Shown in pieces: positions 15,013 to 22,460 of a stretch of 29,025 nt of DNA. Below the pieces are notes generated by a model. That model was not told the DNA's origin. It was given only the letters and a program-made list of their open reading frames with translations, and did not search any database. Source of the stretch: an uncultured Bacilli bacterium (GTDB lineage: Bacteria > Bacillota_I > Bacilli_A > RF39 > UBA660); the NCBI GenBank assembly GCA_934091015.1, contig CAKOKM010000017.1, forward strand, positions 1 through 29,025, given 5' to 3'. The translations under genes were made by a program, and so were the position numbers. Position 1 is the first letter of the stretch; each line of letters opens with the position of its first letter.

Positions 15013-15059
15013 AAATACCCCTCCTTTTTAATTATGTATATTTTCCATATACATTATGT

Positions 15060-15087
15060 ATTATAGCACTTTTTTAGCACTTGTCAA
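15060..15087 (-). promoter_or_regulatory. Promoter of clpB
   Basis: On the minus strand TTGACA (15082-15087) and TATAAT (15060-15065) are 16 nt apart. The -35 lies inside the CIRCE element, so repressor binding would block polymerase. Confidence 0.85.
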
Positions 15088-15100
15088 TAGTAAGTGCTAA
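15074..15100. promoter_or_regulatory. CIRCE operator (HrcA binding site)
   Basis: TTAGCACTT-N9-AAGTGCTAA fits the CIRCE consensus TTAGCACTC-N9-GAGTGCTAA with compensating changes at the innermost pair, and the inverted repeat is perfect. An additional GTGCTA half-like motif lies at 15064-15069. HrcA repression relieved by heat is established for this operator; hrcA itself is not in the window. Confidence 0.92.
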
Positions 15101-15110
15101 TTAATTGTGT

Positions 15111-15143
15111 AAAAAAACTAATTACTCTGATAAAATAATTAGT
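15111..15143 (-). terminator. Terminator of the small RNA unit
   Basis: On the minus strand ACTAATTA (15143-15136) pairs with TAATTAGT (15124-15117), followed by a seven-T U-tract (15117-15111). No gene ends close by, since dnaE ends at 15524, so it fits a separate transcript. Confidence 0.7.
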
Positions 15144-15355
15144 CCTAGTTTTAAGAATAATCACAAACTTTAATAATTGGTTTCTTTTAAAAACTATTAT
15201 TAAATTTACAAGAATATTATCAGTATTCATGGCGATTACTTATCTTTTGAAGTTTTCTTTCTTCTTAACTATAGTTATATCTAGCGTAGATAAGATTGCT
15301 TAATTCATGCAATTTCTTTACTACCAAAAGCACACCCCGAATTAATTAATATTTA
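15112..15355 (-). ncRNA. Candidate stand-alone small RNA of about 240 nt
   Basis: This 420-nt gap between dnaE and clpB has no credible frame but contains a promoter (15362-15391) and a terminator (15111-15143) facing the same way. The enclosed sequence is less AT-rich around 15225-15340 (minus strand ATTCGGGGTGTGC, GTAATCGCC). It can form helices such as CTTATCT (15293-15287) with AGATAAG (15244-15238) and TTGC/GCAA. Length and isolation would suit a 6S-type or other housekeeping RNA. I could not match RNase P, tmRNA, SRP RNA or a known riboswitch motif. Identity unknown. Confidence 0.4.
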
Positions 15356-15361
15356 TTAATT

Positions 15362-15391
15362 ATTATAGCTTTCACAAACTTACTTTGTAAA
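15362..15391 (-). promoter_or_regulatory. Promoter of the small RNA unit
   Basis: On the minus strand TTTACA (15386-15391) and TATAAT (15362-15367) are 18 nt apart, predicting a start near 15355. There is no start codon with a ribosome-binding site before the terminator. Confidence 0.55.
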
Positions 15392-15413
15392 AAATAATTA
15401 ATAATATTTTTTA

Positions 15414-15444
15414 TGCATATTTTAAACTTTAATTAAAATATGCA
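15414..15444. repeat. Perfect 12-bp inverted repeat downstream of dnaE
   Basis: TGCATATTTTAA (15414-15425) and TTAAAATATGCA (15433-15444) pair around a 7-nt loop, 80 nt past the dnaE stop. No U-tract follows on either strand. It may stabilise or end the dnaE transcript, or be an operator upstream of the small-RNA promoter. Confidence 0.5.
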
Positions 15445-15523
15445 AAATCATTAATTATGAATATGCTTCATATCTTCTAGATAATACTATTATATGCAAT
15501 ATTTTTTTATTTATCAATACATT

Positions 15524-18349
15524 TTATGAAATTTTTATTAAATTTTCTAAAATTATTTGATAATTGTCTAATCTTTTTTGAACTTGACCTTTAATTTTTA
15601 CAAGATCTCCTACTTTTAAATCGTTTAAGTAAGATATTTTCTTAGGAAAAACTGTACATGAAATTTTACCTGTATCATCTGATAAATCTAAGAATGCCAT
15701 ATTATCACCTTTTTTAGTTTTAATAGATTTTATATTCTCTACTAAAACTGTTACTTCAATAAATTTATCAAAATATTTTGGTAGATCTTTTGATTTTGGA
15801 CAAATATATTTGCTGGATGGATGATTAGAAATATAAAAGCCATATAATTCATATTCTTTTTGCATTAATAATGTTTTATCGTACTCAGGAAATGTTTCTA
15901 GTATTGGCTTATTAATTAATGTTTTATCTAGTTCATTTATTAATTCAGAATAAATTAGTGCTGAACTTATATTGTTGATTAATGTTTGTTTTGTTTCATG
16001 AAAGTAATCTAATGCACCAGCATATATTAAATTTTCGATTATTCCTTGTTTTAATTTCAAGTGATAGATAGAACTTATGAAATCATAGAAGTCATTGTAT
16101 GGAGCATTTTTTGATATTTCTAACGCTATATCTTTGGTTATATTTTTAATTGAAGTTAATGGCATTATAATTCCATCATTAAATATATATTTATCTTCGC
16201 TTTGATTAATTGATGGTTTAATTACATTTATATCATTGTTTTTTAATATATCAATATATTCTTTAGTTTTTTTATTAGAAGATAAGTTATCGTTTAAAAG
16301 TGTTTTATAAAAGTATGGCATATAATGACATTTTAAGTACATCATTTGGTAGGCAATTAAAGCATAACCTACGGAATGTGATTTATTAAATCCATATTCG
16401 GCAAACTTAATTATTAAATCAAATATTTCAGTACTCTTTTCTTTGGTATATCCGTTTTTAATGGCTCTATCTATAAAATTAGATTTCTCGGATAAAATGA
16501 TTTGTTCATTCTTTTTAGAAATCGCTCTTCTTATTAGGTCGGCTTCACTAAAGGAATATGACGCTACTAACCTTAAAATTTGCATTATTTGTTCTTGATA
16601 AACAATTATTCCATATGTATCTTTTAAAATATCAGATAATGAATCATCAATATAAGTTATTTCTTCTTTCCCATTTTTTCTTTTAGCATAAGAATCTATT
16701 TCGGCGTTGGCGCCGGGACGAATTAACGCAAGTGATACAATTATATCTTTAAAATTAGTTGGTTTAATTTTAAGAAGTAAATTTTTCATACCTAAACTTT
16801 CAAACTGGAAGATACCATCTGTTTTAGCTTCACTAAACATTTTATAAACTGCTTCATCATTTAAATCAACATTATTTAAATTTATTTTTTCAGGTATATC
16901 ATGCAGAATATCAGAAATTGTGGTTAAGTTTTTAATAGCAAGAAAGTCCATTTTTAAAAGGCCGATATCTTCTAAGTAATCTTTAGTAAATCCTGCTAAG
17001 TAATTATCACCATTTTTGATTATAGGAATTACATTATCTAAATGTTCTTTACAAATTACAACACCTGCGGCATTAGTACTAATATGTTTTTTTATTCCTT
17101 CTATTTTCATAGCAACATAGTAAACTTCTTTAATATCTTTATTATTGTTAAGAATTTTAATTAAATCCTTAGTTAAATTTTCTTTTAATGTTTTTTTAGG
17201 ATCGATATATTTATTTAGTGTGGAAATATCAACATCTAAGATTTTACTTACGGATAATAAGGCTGCTTTAGTAGTTAATGTTCCATAGGTCATTACGGGC
17301 ATAACATTTTCTTTACCGTATCTTTCTTTAACATATGCAATTATTTTTTCTCTTTTAGTAGCATCAAAGTCAATATCAATATCGGGCATAGTGATACGTT
17401 CAGGATTTAAAAATCTTTCAAATAGAAGATTATATTTTAAAGGATCAATGGATGTTATACCTAAGCTATACGTAACAAGTGAGCCTACGGCTGAGCCTCT
17501 TCCGGGACCTACGTAAATATTATTTTTAATAGCGTATTTAACGTAGTCATAAACGATTAGGAAATAATCAACATAATTCATACTTTTAATTACATTTAAT
17601 TCATACATTAATCTTTTTTTATAGTTATCTGGTATATTACCATTTAATCTTTTAGTTAATCCCTTGATAGCAAGGGCTTCTAAAAAATTGTAACTATTCT
17701 TAATCGTTTCATCATAATGAGGAATTAAATTTTTACTATAGGTTATTTTTAGATTAATTTGGGAAGTAAAATCATGAATATCCTCTACTTTTAAATAGTA
17801 AGAACTGTAGTCAATGTCATTGTAACTCGCATACGTTTTATTTTCTTTAATCATGTTTAAATAATTTAAGTATTTAGTATTTTCTTTGGTTAGAGATAAC
17901 GCTAAATTAAAGTAAACAATGTTTGAGGTTAGTTTTGAGATTTCAGTTTTTTCTTCTTCATTTTGATAACCAATGTAAGAATTAGGCATTTCTTTTAACA
18001 ATTCTTTAGATTTAAATGGAATAACTGTTAATATATCATTAGTTAATAAATCTTTATTAAATTCATTTTCAATTATATAGGTATTAATTTTAAGTAATTC
18101 TTTATAGCCTTTTTCATTTTTAGCATATAAATATATTTTATGATTTTGGTATTTTACTTCTAAACCTATAACTGGTTTAATATTGTATTTTTGACATAGT
18201 TTTAAGAATTCGGCAACATAGCAAAGATTATCATCAACGATACCTAGTGTGTTAATATTGTTTGTTACAGCATATGAAAAAAGATCTGGCAATTTAATCA
18301 TACTAGATAGAACATTATAATCAGTTTTAATTAATATTATTTCTTTCAT
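15524..18349 (-). CDS. dnaE: DNA polymerase III alpha subunit, DnaE type, short form
   Basis: This is a C-family replicative polymerase of 941 residues, shorter than B. subtilis DnaE and close to mycoplasma forms. The polymerase core is intact: GPGRGSAVGSLVTYSLGI (281-298) and the catalytic Asp pair in PDIDIDF (322-328), then TDGIFQFES and, further on, EYGFNKSHSVGYA. A C-terminal OB-fold (about 850-935, VTVLVENIKSIKTKKGD) is present. The N-terminal PHP domain keeps its fold (LGIVDDNLCYVAEF, KPVIGLEV) but the usual HxHSxYS start is replaced by KTDYNVLSS, so the metal site and proofreading-like activity should be lost. GAGAGG precedes the ATG. The gene is monocistronic and divergent from rpmB. 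Confidence 0.95.
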   Translation of the reverse strand: MKEIILIKTDYNVLSSMIKLPDLFSYAVTNNINTLGIVDDNLCYVAEFLKLCQKYNIKPVIGLEVKYQNHKIYLYAKNEKGYKELLKINTYIIENEFNKDLLTNDILTVIPFKSKELLKEMPNSYIGYQNEEEKTEISKLTSNIVYFNLALSLTKENTKYLNYLNMIKENKTYASYNDIDYSSYYLKVEDIHDFTSQINLKITYSKNLIPHYDETIKNSYNFLEALAIKGLTKRLNGNIPDNYKKRLMYELNVIKSMNYVDYFLIVYDYVKYAIKNNIYVGPGRGSAVGSLVTYSLGITSIDPLKYNLLFERFLNPERITMPDIDIDFDATKREKIIAYVKERYGKENVMPVMTYGTLTTKAALLSVSKILDVDISTLNKYIDPKKTLKENLTKDLIKILNNNKDIKEVYYVAMKIEGIKKHISTNAAGVVICKEHLDNVIPIIKNGDNYLAGFTKDYLEDIGLLKMDFLAIKNLTTISDILHDIPEKINLNNVDLNDEAVYKMFSEAKTDGIFQFESLGMKNLLLKIKPTNFKDIIVSLALIRPGANAEIDSYAKRKNGKEEITYIDDSLSDILKDTYGIIVYQEQIMQILRLVASYSFSEADLIRRAISKKNEQIILSEKSNFIDRAIKNGYTKEKSTEIFDLIIKFAEYGFNKSHSVGYALIAYQMMYLKCHYMPYFYKTLLNDNLSSNKKTKEYIDILKNNDINVIKPSINQSEDKYIFNDGIIMPLTSIKNITKDIALEISKNAPYNDFYDFISSIYHLKLKQGIIENLIYAGALDYFHETKQTLINNISSALIYSELINELDKTLINKPILETFPEYDKTLLMQKEYELYGFYISNHPSSKYICPKSKDLPKYFDKFIEVTVLVENIKSIKTKKGDNMAFLDLSDDTGKISCTVFPKKISYLNDLKVGDLVKIKGQVQKRLDNYQIILENLIKIS

Positions 18350-18367
18350 ATGTACCTCTCTAAGGGT

Positions 18368-18376
18368 ATTATATCA
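18368..18376 (-). promoter_or_regulatory. Probable extended -10 promoter of dnaE
   Basis: On the minus strand TGA-TATAAT (18376-18368) is a good extended -10 only 19 nt before the dnaE ATG. No convincing -35 is visible. Confidence 0.45.
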
Positions 18377-18404
18377 TTTAAATTAACAAAATGCCTTAAA
18401 AACA

Positions 18405-18434
18405 TTGACTTTATTTAAGATATTATGATAAAAT
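18405..18434 (+). promoter_or_regulatory. Promoter of rpmB
   Basis: TTGACT (18405-18410) and TAAAAT (18429-18434) are 18 nt apart, with TGA before the -10 (extended -10). It is divergent from the dnaE promoter. Confidence 0.6.
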
Positions 18435-18465
18435 CAATGAAGATTTTAATTAAGGAGGAAAGAAA

Positions 18466-18636
18466 ATGGCTAAAAATATTTCAAGCAAAAAACCTTTATC
18501 TATTAAATTAAGCTCTCATGCTAATAATAAAACTAATAGTAAACAAAAACCTAACTTACAAACTTATACAATCAATGGTGTTAAGGTTAGATTAACAGCA
18601 AGAGAAGCTAGAGTTTTTAAGAAAGCTGCTAAGTAA
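18466..18636 (+). CDS. rpmB: Ribosomal protein bL28, short form
   Basis: This 56-residue basic protein is bL28 of the large ribosomal subunit. The diagnostic block SHANNKTNSKQKPNLQTY (17-34) matches the bL28 core SHxNNKTKRxxxPNLQ, followed by GVKVRLTAREARVFKKAA, the usual C-terminal helix. The N-terminus differs: the common C-x-x-T-G-K segment is NISSKK here, so the zinc-type cysteines and the TGK turn are missing (a cysteine-free form). AAGGAGG precedes the ATG. The gene is monocistronic, with its own promoter and a terminator directly behind. It lies between divergent dnaE and convergent rny, and it is easy to miss because of its size. Confidence 0.85.
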   Translation: MAKNISSKKPLSIKLSSHANNKTNSKQKPNLQTYTINGVKVRLTAREARVFKKAAK

Positions 18637-18637
18637 G

Positions 18638-18663
18638 ATATCCAGTGTTTGGATATTTTTTTA
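18638..18663 (+). terminator. Terminator of rpmB
   Basis: ATATCCA (18638-18644) pairs with TGGATAT (18650-18656) around a 5-nt loop, and a T-run follows to about 18662. Confidence 0.8.
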
Positions 18664-18680
18664 TTGCAAAAATTTAATAT

Positions 18681-18709
18681 AAAAAAAGAAACAAGTTATT
18701 TTGCTTCTT
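18681..18709 (-). terminator. Terminator of rny
   Basis: On the minus strand AAGAAGCAA (18709-18701) pairs with TTGTTTCTT (18694-18686) with one G-U pair, and a U-tract follows to 18681. The left arm includes the last rny codons. Confidence 0.65.
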
Positions 18710-20240
18710 CTTGAGCTCTTGTTTCTCTAATTACAGTTATTTTAATTGTACCTGGATATTGCATTTCAGATTCAATTCTTTCTTTAATTTCTCTTGCAAT
18801 CTTAAATGATGTTAGATCATCAACTTTATCTGGTTTTACAATAACTCTAAGTTCACGACCTGCTTGCATTGCGAATGTTTTATCAACACCTTCAAAACTA
18901 TTACCAATTGTTTCTAGTTCTTCTAATCTCTTGATATAGTTTTCCATAGTGTCGTTTCTAGCACCAGGACGTGATGCAGACATTGTATCAGCAATTGATA
19001 CTAAAACGGATATAATGTTTTTAGCTTCTTTATCTCCATGATGGGATTCAATAGCGTTTATAACAACTTCATTTTCACCATACTTCTTAGCAAGATCAGC
19101 TCCTATTTCAACATGTGAGCCTTCCATTTCAAAATCAATGGCTTTTCCAATATCATGTAAAAGTCCAGCTCTTTTAGCAAGGTTAACATTTTCACCAAGT
19201 TCAGCAGCCATTATTCCGCAAAGGTATGAAACCTCTTTTGAATGTTGTAAAGCATTTTGACCATAACTTGTTCTAAAATTAAGTTTTCCAATTGTTTTAA
19301 CTAATTCTGAATCCATTCTGGTTAATCCTAGTTCCCTAATGGTATCGTTTCCAATTTCTGTAATTCTTGCGTTCATATCCTTACATACTTTATCATAAAT
19401 TTCTTCAATTCTGGTTGGATGAATACGACCATCTTTAACTAAGGTTTCAATTGTTTGTTTAGCAATTTCTCTACGGAAAGGATCAAAAGATGAAATTGAA
19501 ATTGCTTCAGGGGTATCGTCAATTAGTAAATCAACTCCTGTAACTGCTTCAATTGTTCTAATGTTTCTTCCTTCTCTACCAATTAGTCTACCTTTCATTT
19601 CATCATTTGGTAAACTAATAGTGGTAACTGTTTGAATTGTTGTAACGTCATTAGCATATTTTTCCATTGAGTTTACAAGAAGTTCTTTTGCTTTTTTATC
19701 AACTTCTAATTTTGCTTCTGATTCTTTATCTTTAATATATTCAGCTATTTCTTTGCTCATTGAATCTTCTACTCTTTGCATAATTAGATCATGAGCTTTT
19801 TCTCTAGAAAGTTTAGCTATACTTTCTAATTTTTCAATTTCTTCTCTAAGAAGTTCATCCATTTTAACTTCTTTTTCTTGAATTTTCTTTTGCATTGTAC
19901 TTAAATTTTTATCTTTTTCTTCTAAAGAGTTATCTCTGTTTTGTAATAATTCTTCTCTTTTATCTAAAGATTTTTCTCTTTGAAGAAGTCTATCTTCAGT
20001 ATTTTTTATTTCGCTTTTTCTTTCTTTTATTTCGCGATCAGTTGCTTGTTGTAATTTAAAAGTTTCTTCTTTAAGTTCCATAAGGCTGTTACGTTTAGTT
20101 TTTTCAGCCTCTTTTTTGGCGTCATCTAAAATTTTATTTGATTTTTTGCCAGCTGTGAAACCTGAGAACGCAACAATGGCTCCACCTACAAATAATCCAA
20201 TTAAAAGACATAAAATGGAAGCTACACTTATAAAGTCCAT
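18696..20240 (-). CDS. rny: Ribonuclease Y
   Basis: This membrane-bound endoribonuclease starts mRNA decay in many Firmicutes. It has 514 residues in the standard order: an N-terminal transmembrane helix (about 6-28), a long charged coiled coil (about 35-200), the KH domain with GRLIGREGRNIRTIE, and the HD domain with LLHDIGK and the following ESHHGD metal ligands. The C-terminus (MQYPGTIKITVIRE) is canonical. GGAGG precedes the ATG, and a consensus promoter lies at 20297-20325. It stands near recA, as in many Bacilli, but here separated by a small membrane-protein gene and with its own promoter and terminator. Confidence 0.97.
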   Translation of the reverse strand: MDFISVASILCLLIGLFVGGAIVAFSGFTAGKKSNKILDDAKKEAEKTKRNSLMELKEETFKLQQATDREIKERKSEIKNTEDRLLQREKSLDKREELLQNRDNSLEEKDKNLSTMQKKIQEKEVKMDELLREEIEKLESIAKLSREKAHDLIMQRVEDSMSKEIAEYIKDKESEAKLEVDKKAKELLVNSMEKYANDVTTIQTVTTISLPNDEMKGRLIGREGRNIRTIEAVTGVDLLIDDTPEAISISSFDPFRREIAKQTIETLVKDGRIHPTRIEEIYDKVCKDMNARITEIGNDTIRELGLTRMDSELVKTIGKLNFRTSYGQNALQHSKEVSYLCGIMAAELGENVNLAKRAGLLHDIGKAIDFEMEGSHVEIGADLAKKYGENEVVINAIESHHGDKEAKNIISVLVSIADTMSASRPGARNDTMENYIKRLEELETIGNSFEGVDKTFAMQAGRELRVIVKPDKVDDLTSFKIAREIKERIESEMQYPGTIKITVIRETRAQEEAK

Positions 20241-20296
20241 AATGTTTCCTCCATATCTTTCTATATAAAAATTATTTTAATAATCTCTATAACTTT

Positions 20297-20325
20297 ATTA
20301 TAAAGAATTAGAAAGAAATAATCAA
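20297..20325 (-). promoter_or_regulatory. Promoter of rny
   Basis: On the minus strand TTGATT (20320-20325) and TATAAT (20297-20302) are 17 nt apart, giving a leader of about 50 nt before the rny ATG. Confidence 0.8.
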
Positions 20326-20360
20326 GGAATTATCGGAAGTAAATTTTTTAAAATTTTTAC

Positions 20361-20395
20361 AAAAAAATGAATAGTCCTTATTTAACTACTCATTT
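20361..20395 (-). terminator. Terminator of the 20390-21142 gene
   Basis: On the minus strand AAATGAGTAGT (20395-20385) pairs with ACTATTCATTT (20375-20365) with one G-U pair, and a U-tract follows to 20361. The stem starts in the last codons and includes the stop. Confidence 0.75.
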
Positions 20396-21142
20396 CATTG
20401 ATTTTGTTTTTGGTTCTTCAATTATTTCTTTATTTGCTTCACTTTCAATAAGTTCTTGTTTTAATTTGATAAGATTTTCTTTCCTTTTTCTAATTGTTTC
20501 TAAATTATTTTCAGCTTCATCGTTGCTTATCATATTTGTTTGTTTATTTTCGTTGATATCTTTTTCAAAATTATCTAATCTTTGAATAAAACTATCAACT
20601 AATTCTTTTGTCATTTCTTTAGAAAATTTTACTACTTTTGCTTTTTGTTCTTCTTTACTTAGTCTACTAATTGGACCAGTTGAATATATTATATCTAGAT
20701 CATCATTATTCATTTCAACATAAGCAACACTTTCTCCAAGTTCTTCTTTTATTGTGATTTTCATAGCTTTTTCTATTCTATTTTGACTAATTAAACCAGT
20801 TTTTAAACTAGGATTTTTTGCATATTTTTGTTTTTCAAACTCAGTCATTTCTTCAATTAATCCAAATGTTTTTAACTCTAATAAAAATTGATCTTCATTC
20901 TTTGAGCACTCAATCATCATTTTAAAGGAAGTACATAAATTATAAAAAGGTATTAACATTGAAAACTTAAATATATTATTAATTGGTAAATCTTGAGTTT
21001 CATCACCATATTCTTTTACATTATTTTTTGTATTAATTTTATAACCATTATCATAAACATATTTTATCAAATTAATTAGAGTATAAATCATAACTCCATA
21101 ACTAGACAAAATTGTTAAAATCCATAAAATTAAAAAATTCAT
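20390..21142 (-). CDS. Unknown membrane-anchored protein between recA and rny
   Basis: This 250-residue protein belongs to no family I recognise. An N-terminal transmembrane helix (about 3-28, FLILWILTILSSYGVMIYTLINL) and a second hydrophobic stretch (about 55-75, NNIFKFSMLIPFYNLCTSFKMM) suggest one or two membrane passes. The remaining 170 residues are charged and helical, ending in a coiled-coil-like Lys/Glu tail (NLETIRKRKENLIKLKQELIESEA). AAGGAGG precedes the ATG, and the gene has its own promoter (21166-21194) and terminator. It ends in TGA, which shows that TGA is a stop here. Its place between recA and rny may be chance; no function is proposed. Confidence 0.7.
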   Translation of the reverse strand: MNFLILWILTILSSYGVMIYTLINLIKYVYDNGYKINTKNNVKEYGDETQDLPINNIFKFSMLIPFYNLCTSFKMMIECSKNEDQFLLELKTFGLIEEMTEFEKQKYAKNPSLKTGLISQNRIEKAMKITIKEELGESVAYVEMNNDDLDIIYSTGPISRLSKEEQKAKVVKFSKEMTKELVDSFIQRLDNFEKDINENKQTNMISNDEAENNLETIRKRKENLIKLKQELIESEANKEIIEEPKTKSMK

Positions 21143-21165
21143 ATTTTGTTCCTCCTTGAGGTAAT

Positions 21166-21194
21166 ATTCTAAAATTAAAATATTTGGATGTCAA
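21166..21194 (-). promoter_or_regulatory. Promoter of the 20390-21142 gene
   Basis: On the minus strand TTGACA (21189-21194) and TAGAAT (21166-21171) are 17 nt apart. The -35 abuts the U-tract of the recA terminator. Confidence 0.75.
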
Positions 21195-21195
21195 G

Positions 21196-21225
21196 AAAAA
21201 AAGATACTAATTTTAAGTAGCATCT
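21196..21225 (-). terminator. Terminator of recA
   Basis: On the minus strand AGATGCTA (21225-21218) pairs with TAGTATCT (21209-21202) with one G-U pair, followed by a U-tract to 21196. It begins 6 nt past the recA stop. Confidence 0.7.
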
Positions 21226-21230
21226 ATAAA

Positions 21231-22271
21231 TTAATCTTCTTCTTTTTTAGTTTTAGTTCCTTTTTTATTTAATGGTATATTGTAAATATCTCTTACTTTA
21301 TTTTCAATTTCTTCTAAGATATCTAAATTCATTTTTAAATATTGTTTAACATTTTCTCTACCTTGACCGATTTTTTCGCCATTATAGCTAAACCATGCTC
21401 CTGATTTTTGAATAATGTTATTTTCACTTGCTAAATCAACCAATTCGCCAGTTTTGCTTACTCCTTCACCATACATTATGTCAACTGTTGCTGATCTAAA
21501 TGGAGGAGCAACTTTATTTTTAACAACTTTAATGTTTGTCTTGTTACCAATGACACTGTCACCCAACTTTATTTGTTCACCACGTCTAATATCTAATCTA
21601 ATTGTAGAATAAAATTTTAACGCTCTACCACCTGGTGTTGTTTCAGGATTGCCAAATAAAACTCCAACTTTTTCTCTTAACTGATTAATAAAAATAGCAG
21701 TTGTTTTAGTTTTAGAAATTGTTCCTGATAATTTTCTTAATGCTTGAGACATAAGTCTTGCTTGTAAACCTACATGAGAATCTCCCATTTCACCTTCTAT
21801 TTCAGCTTGAGGAACTAGTGCAGCAACTGAATCAATTACGACAATACTGACTGCTTCACTTTTAACTAAAGCATCACAAATTTCTAATGCTTGTTCTCCT
21901 GTATCTGGTTGGGATAATAATAACTCATTAATGTTGACTCCTAGTTTTTGAGCGTAAACCGGATCTAGGGCATGTTCTGCATCAATAAATGCGGCTCTAC
22001 CTCCAGCCTTTTGTACTTCTGCAATTGCATGAAGTGCGATAGTTGTTTTACCTGATGATTCAGGTCCATATATTTCAATGATTCTTCCTTTTGGGAATCC
22101 TCCTACACCAAGTGCGATATCTAGGGAAAGTGAACCGGTAGATGTTACATCTATTTCCATGTGTTCAGAACTTCCTAGCTTCATTATTGCGCCCTTACCA
22201 AATTGTTTTTCAATATCAGCTAGTACTTGTTCTAATGCTTTATCTTTGTCCTTTGCTTCTATTGTTTTCAT
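21231..22271 (-). CDS. recA: Recombinase RecA
   Basis: RecA is the strand-exchange recombinase and SOS co-protease. The protein has 346 residues from the start I prefer, with Walker [10 protein letters not shown] (69-77), [11 protein letters not shown] (Walker B), the loop-1 block [31 protein letters not shown] and the loop-2 region [16 protein letters not shown], all intact. The C-terminus ends in a short Lys/Glu tail. ATG 22271 is chosen over the in-frame ATG at 22298. AGGTGA precedes the former at 8 nt, while the latter coincides with the predicted transcription start (promoter 22305-22333) and has no ribosome-binding site. The gene is monocistronic, with a candidate LexA box just upstream of the -35. 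Confidence 0.97.
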   Translation of the reverse strand: MKTIEAKDKDKALEQVLADIEKQFGKGAIMKLGSSEHMEIDVTSTGSLSLDIALGVGGFPKGRIIEIYGPESSGKTTIALHAIAEVQKAGGRAAFIDAEHALDPVYAQKLGVNINELLLSQPDTGEQALEICDALVKSEAVSIVVIDSVAALVPQAEIEGEMGDSHVGLQARLMSQALRKLSGTISKTKTTAIFINQLREKVGVLFGNPETTPGGRALKFYSTIRLDIRRGEQIKLGDSVIGNKTNIKVVKNKVAPPFRSATVDIMYGEGVSKTGELVDLASENNIIQKSGAWFSYNGEKIGQGRENVKQYLKMNLDILEEIENKVRDIYNIPLNKKGTKTKKEED

Positions 22272-22304
22272 AAATATTTCACCTAATCTTTCCTTCATAA
22301 TTTA

Positions 22305-22333
22305 ATTTTATTATAAGAAAATTTTTTTGTCAA
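22305..22333 (-). promoter_or_regulatory. Promoter of recA
   Basis: On the minus strand TTGACA (22328-22333) and TAAAAT (22305-22310) are 17 nt apart; the predicted start is near 22298. Confidence 0.75.
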
Positions 22334-22343
22334 TATATTTTTG

Positions 22344-22357
22344 CGAAAATATGTTCG
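22344..22357. promoter_or_regulatory. Candidate SOS box (LexA/DinR operator) of recA
   Basis: On the minus strand CGAACATATTTTCG fits the Gram-positive SOS palindrome CGAAC-N4-GTTCG with one mismatch. It lies 10 nt upstream of the recA -35. recA is a standard member of the SOS regulon; lexA is not in the window. Confidence 0.65.
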
Positions 22358-22402
22358 ACAGATTTTAAATATTGGAAATTTTAAATTTCTAATTAATTCA
22401 CA

Positions 22403-22431
22403 TTGACTTTCAAACAATTATTTGGTATTAT
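22403..22431 (+). promoter_or_regulatory. Promoter of the L,D-transpeptidase gene
   Basis: TTGACT (22403-22408) and TATTAT (22426-22431) are 17 nt apart, with the start near 22438. This excludes the upstream in-frame TTG at 22422 as a translation start. Confidence 0.65.
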
Positions 22432-22460
22432 ACTTTTCAATTAAGGGGGATTATAATGAA

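Noticed and set aside
14405..15031. Plus-strand open frames opposite clpB
   Set aside because: They are antisense shadows of conserved clpB codons, without ribosome-binding sites or recognisable protein features. The same applies to open frames opposite rpsB, tsf, recA and the surface genes.
22272..22298. Longer recA start at ATG 22298
   Set aside because: It coincides with the predicted transcription start and has no ribosome-binding site. ATG 22271 has AGGTGA at good spacing.
22422..22460. Longer L,D-transpeptidase start at TTG 22422
   Set aside because: The codon lies inside the promoter, upstream of the predicted transcription start.
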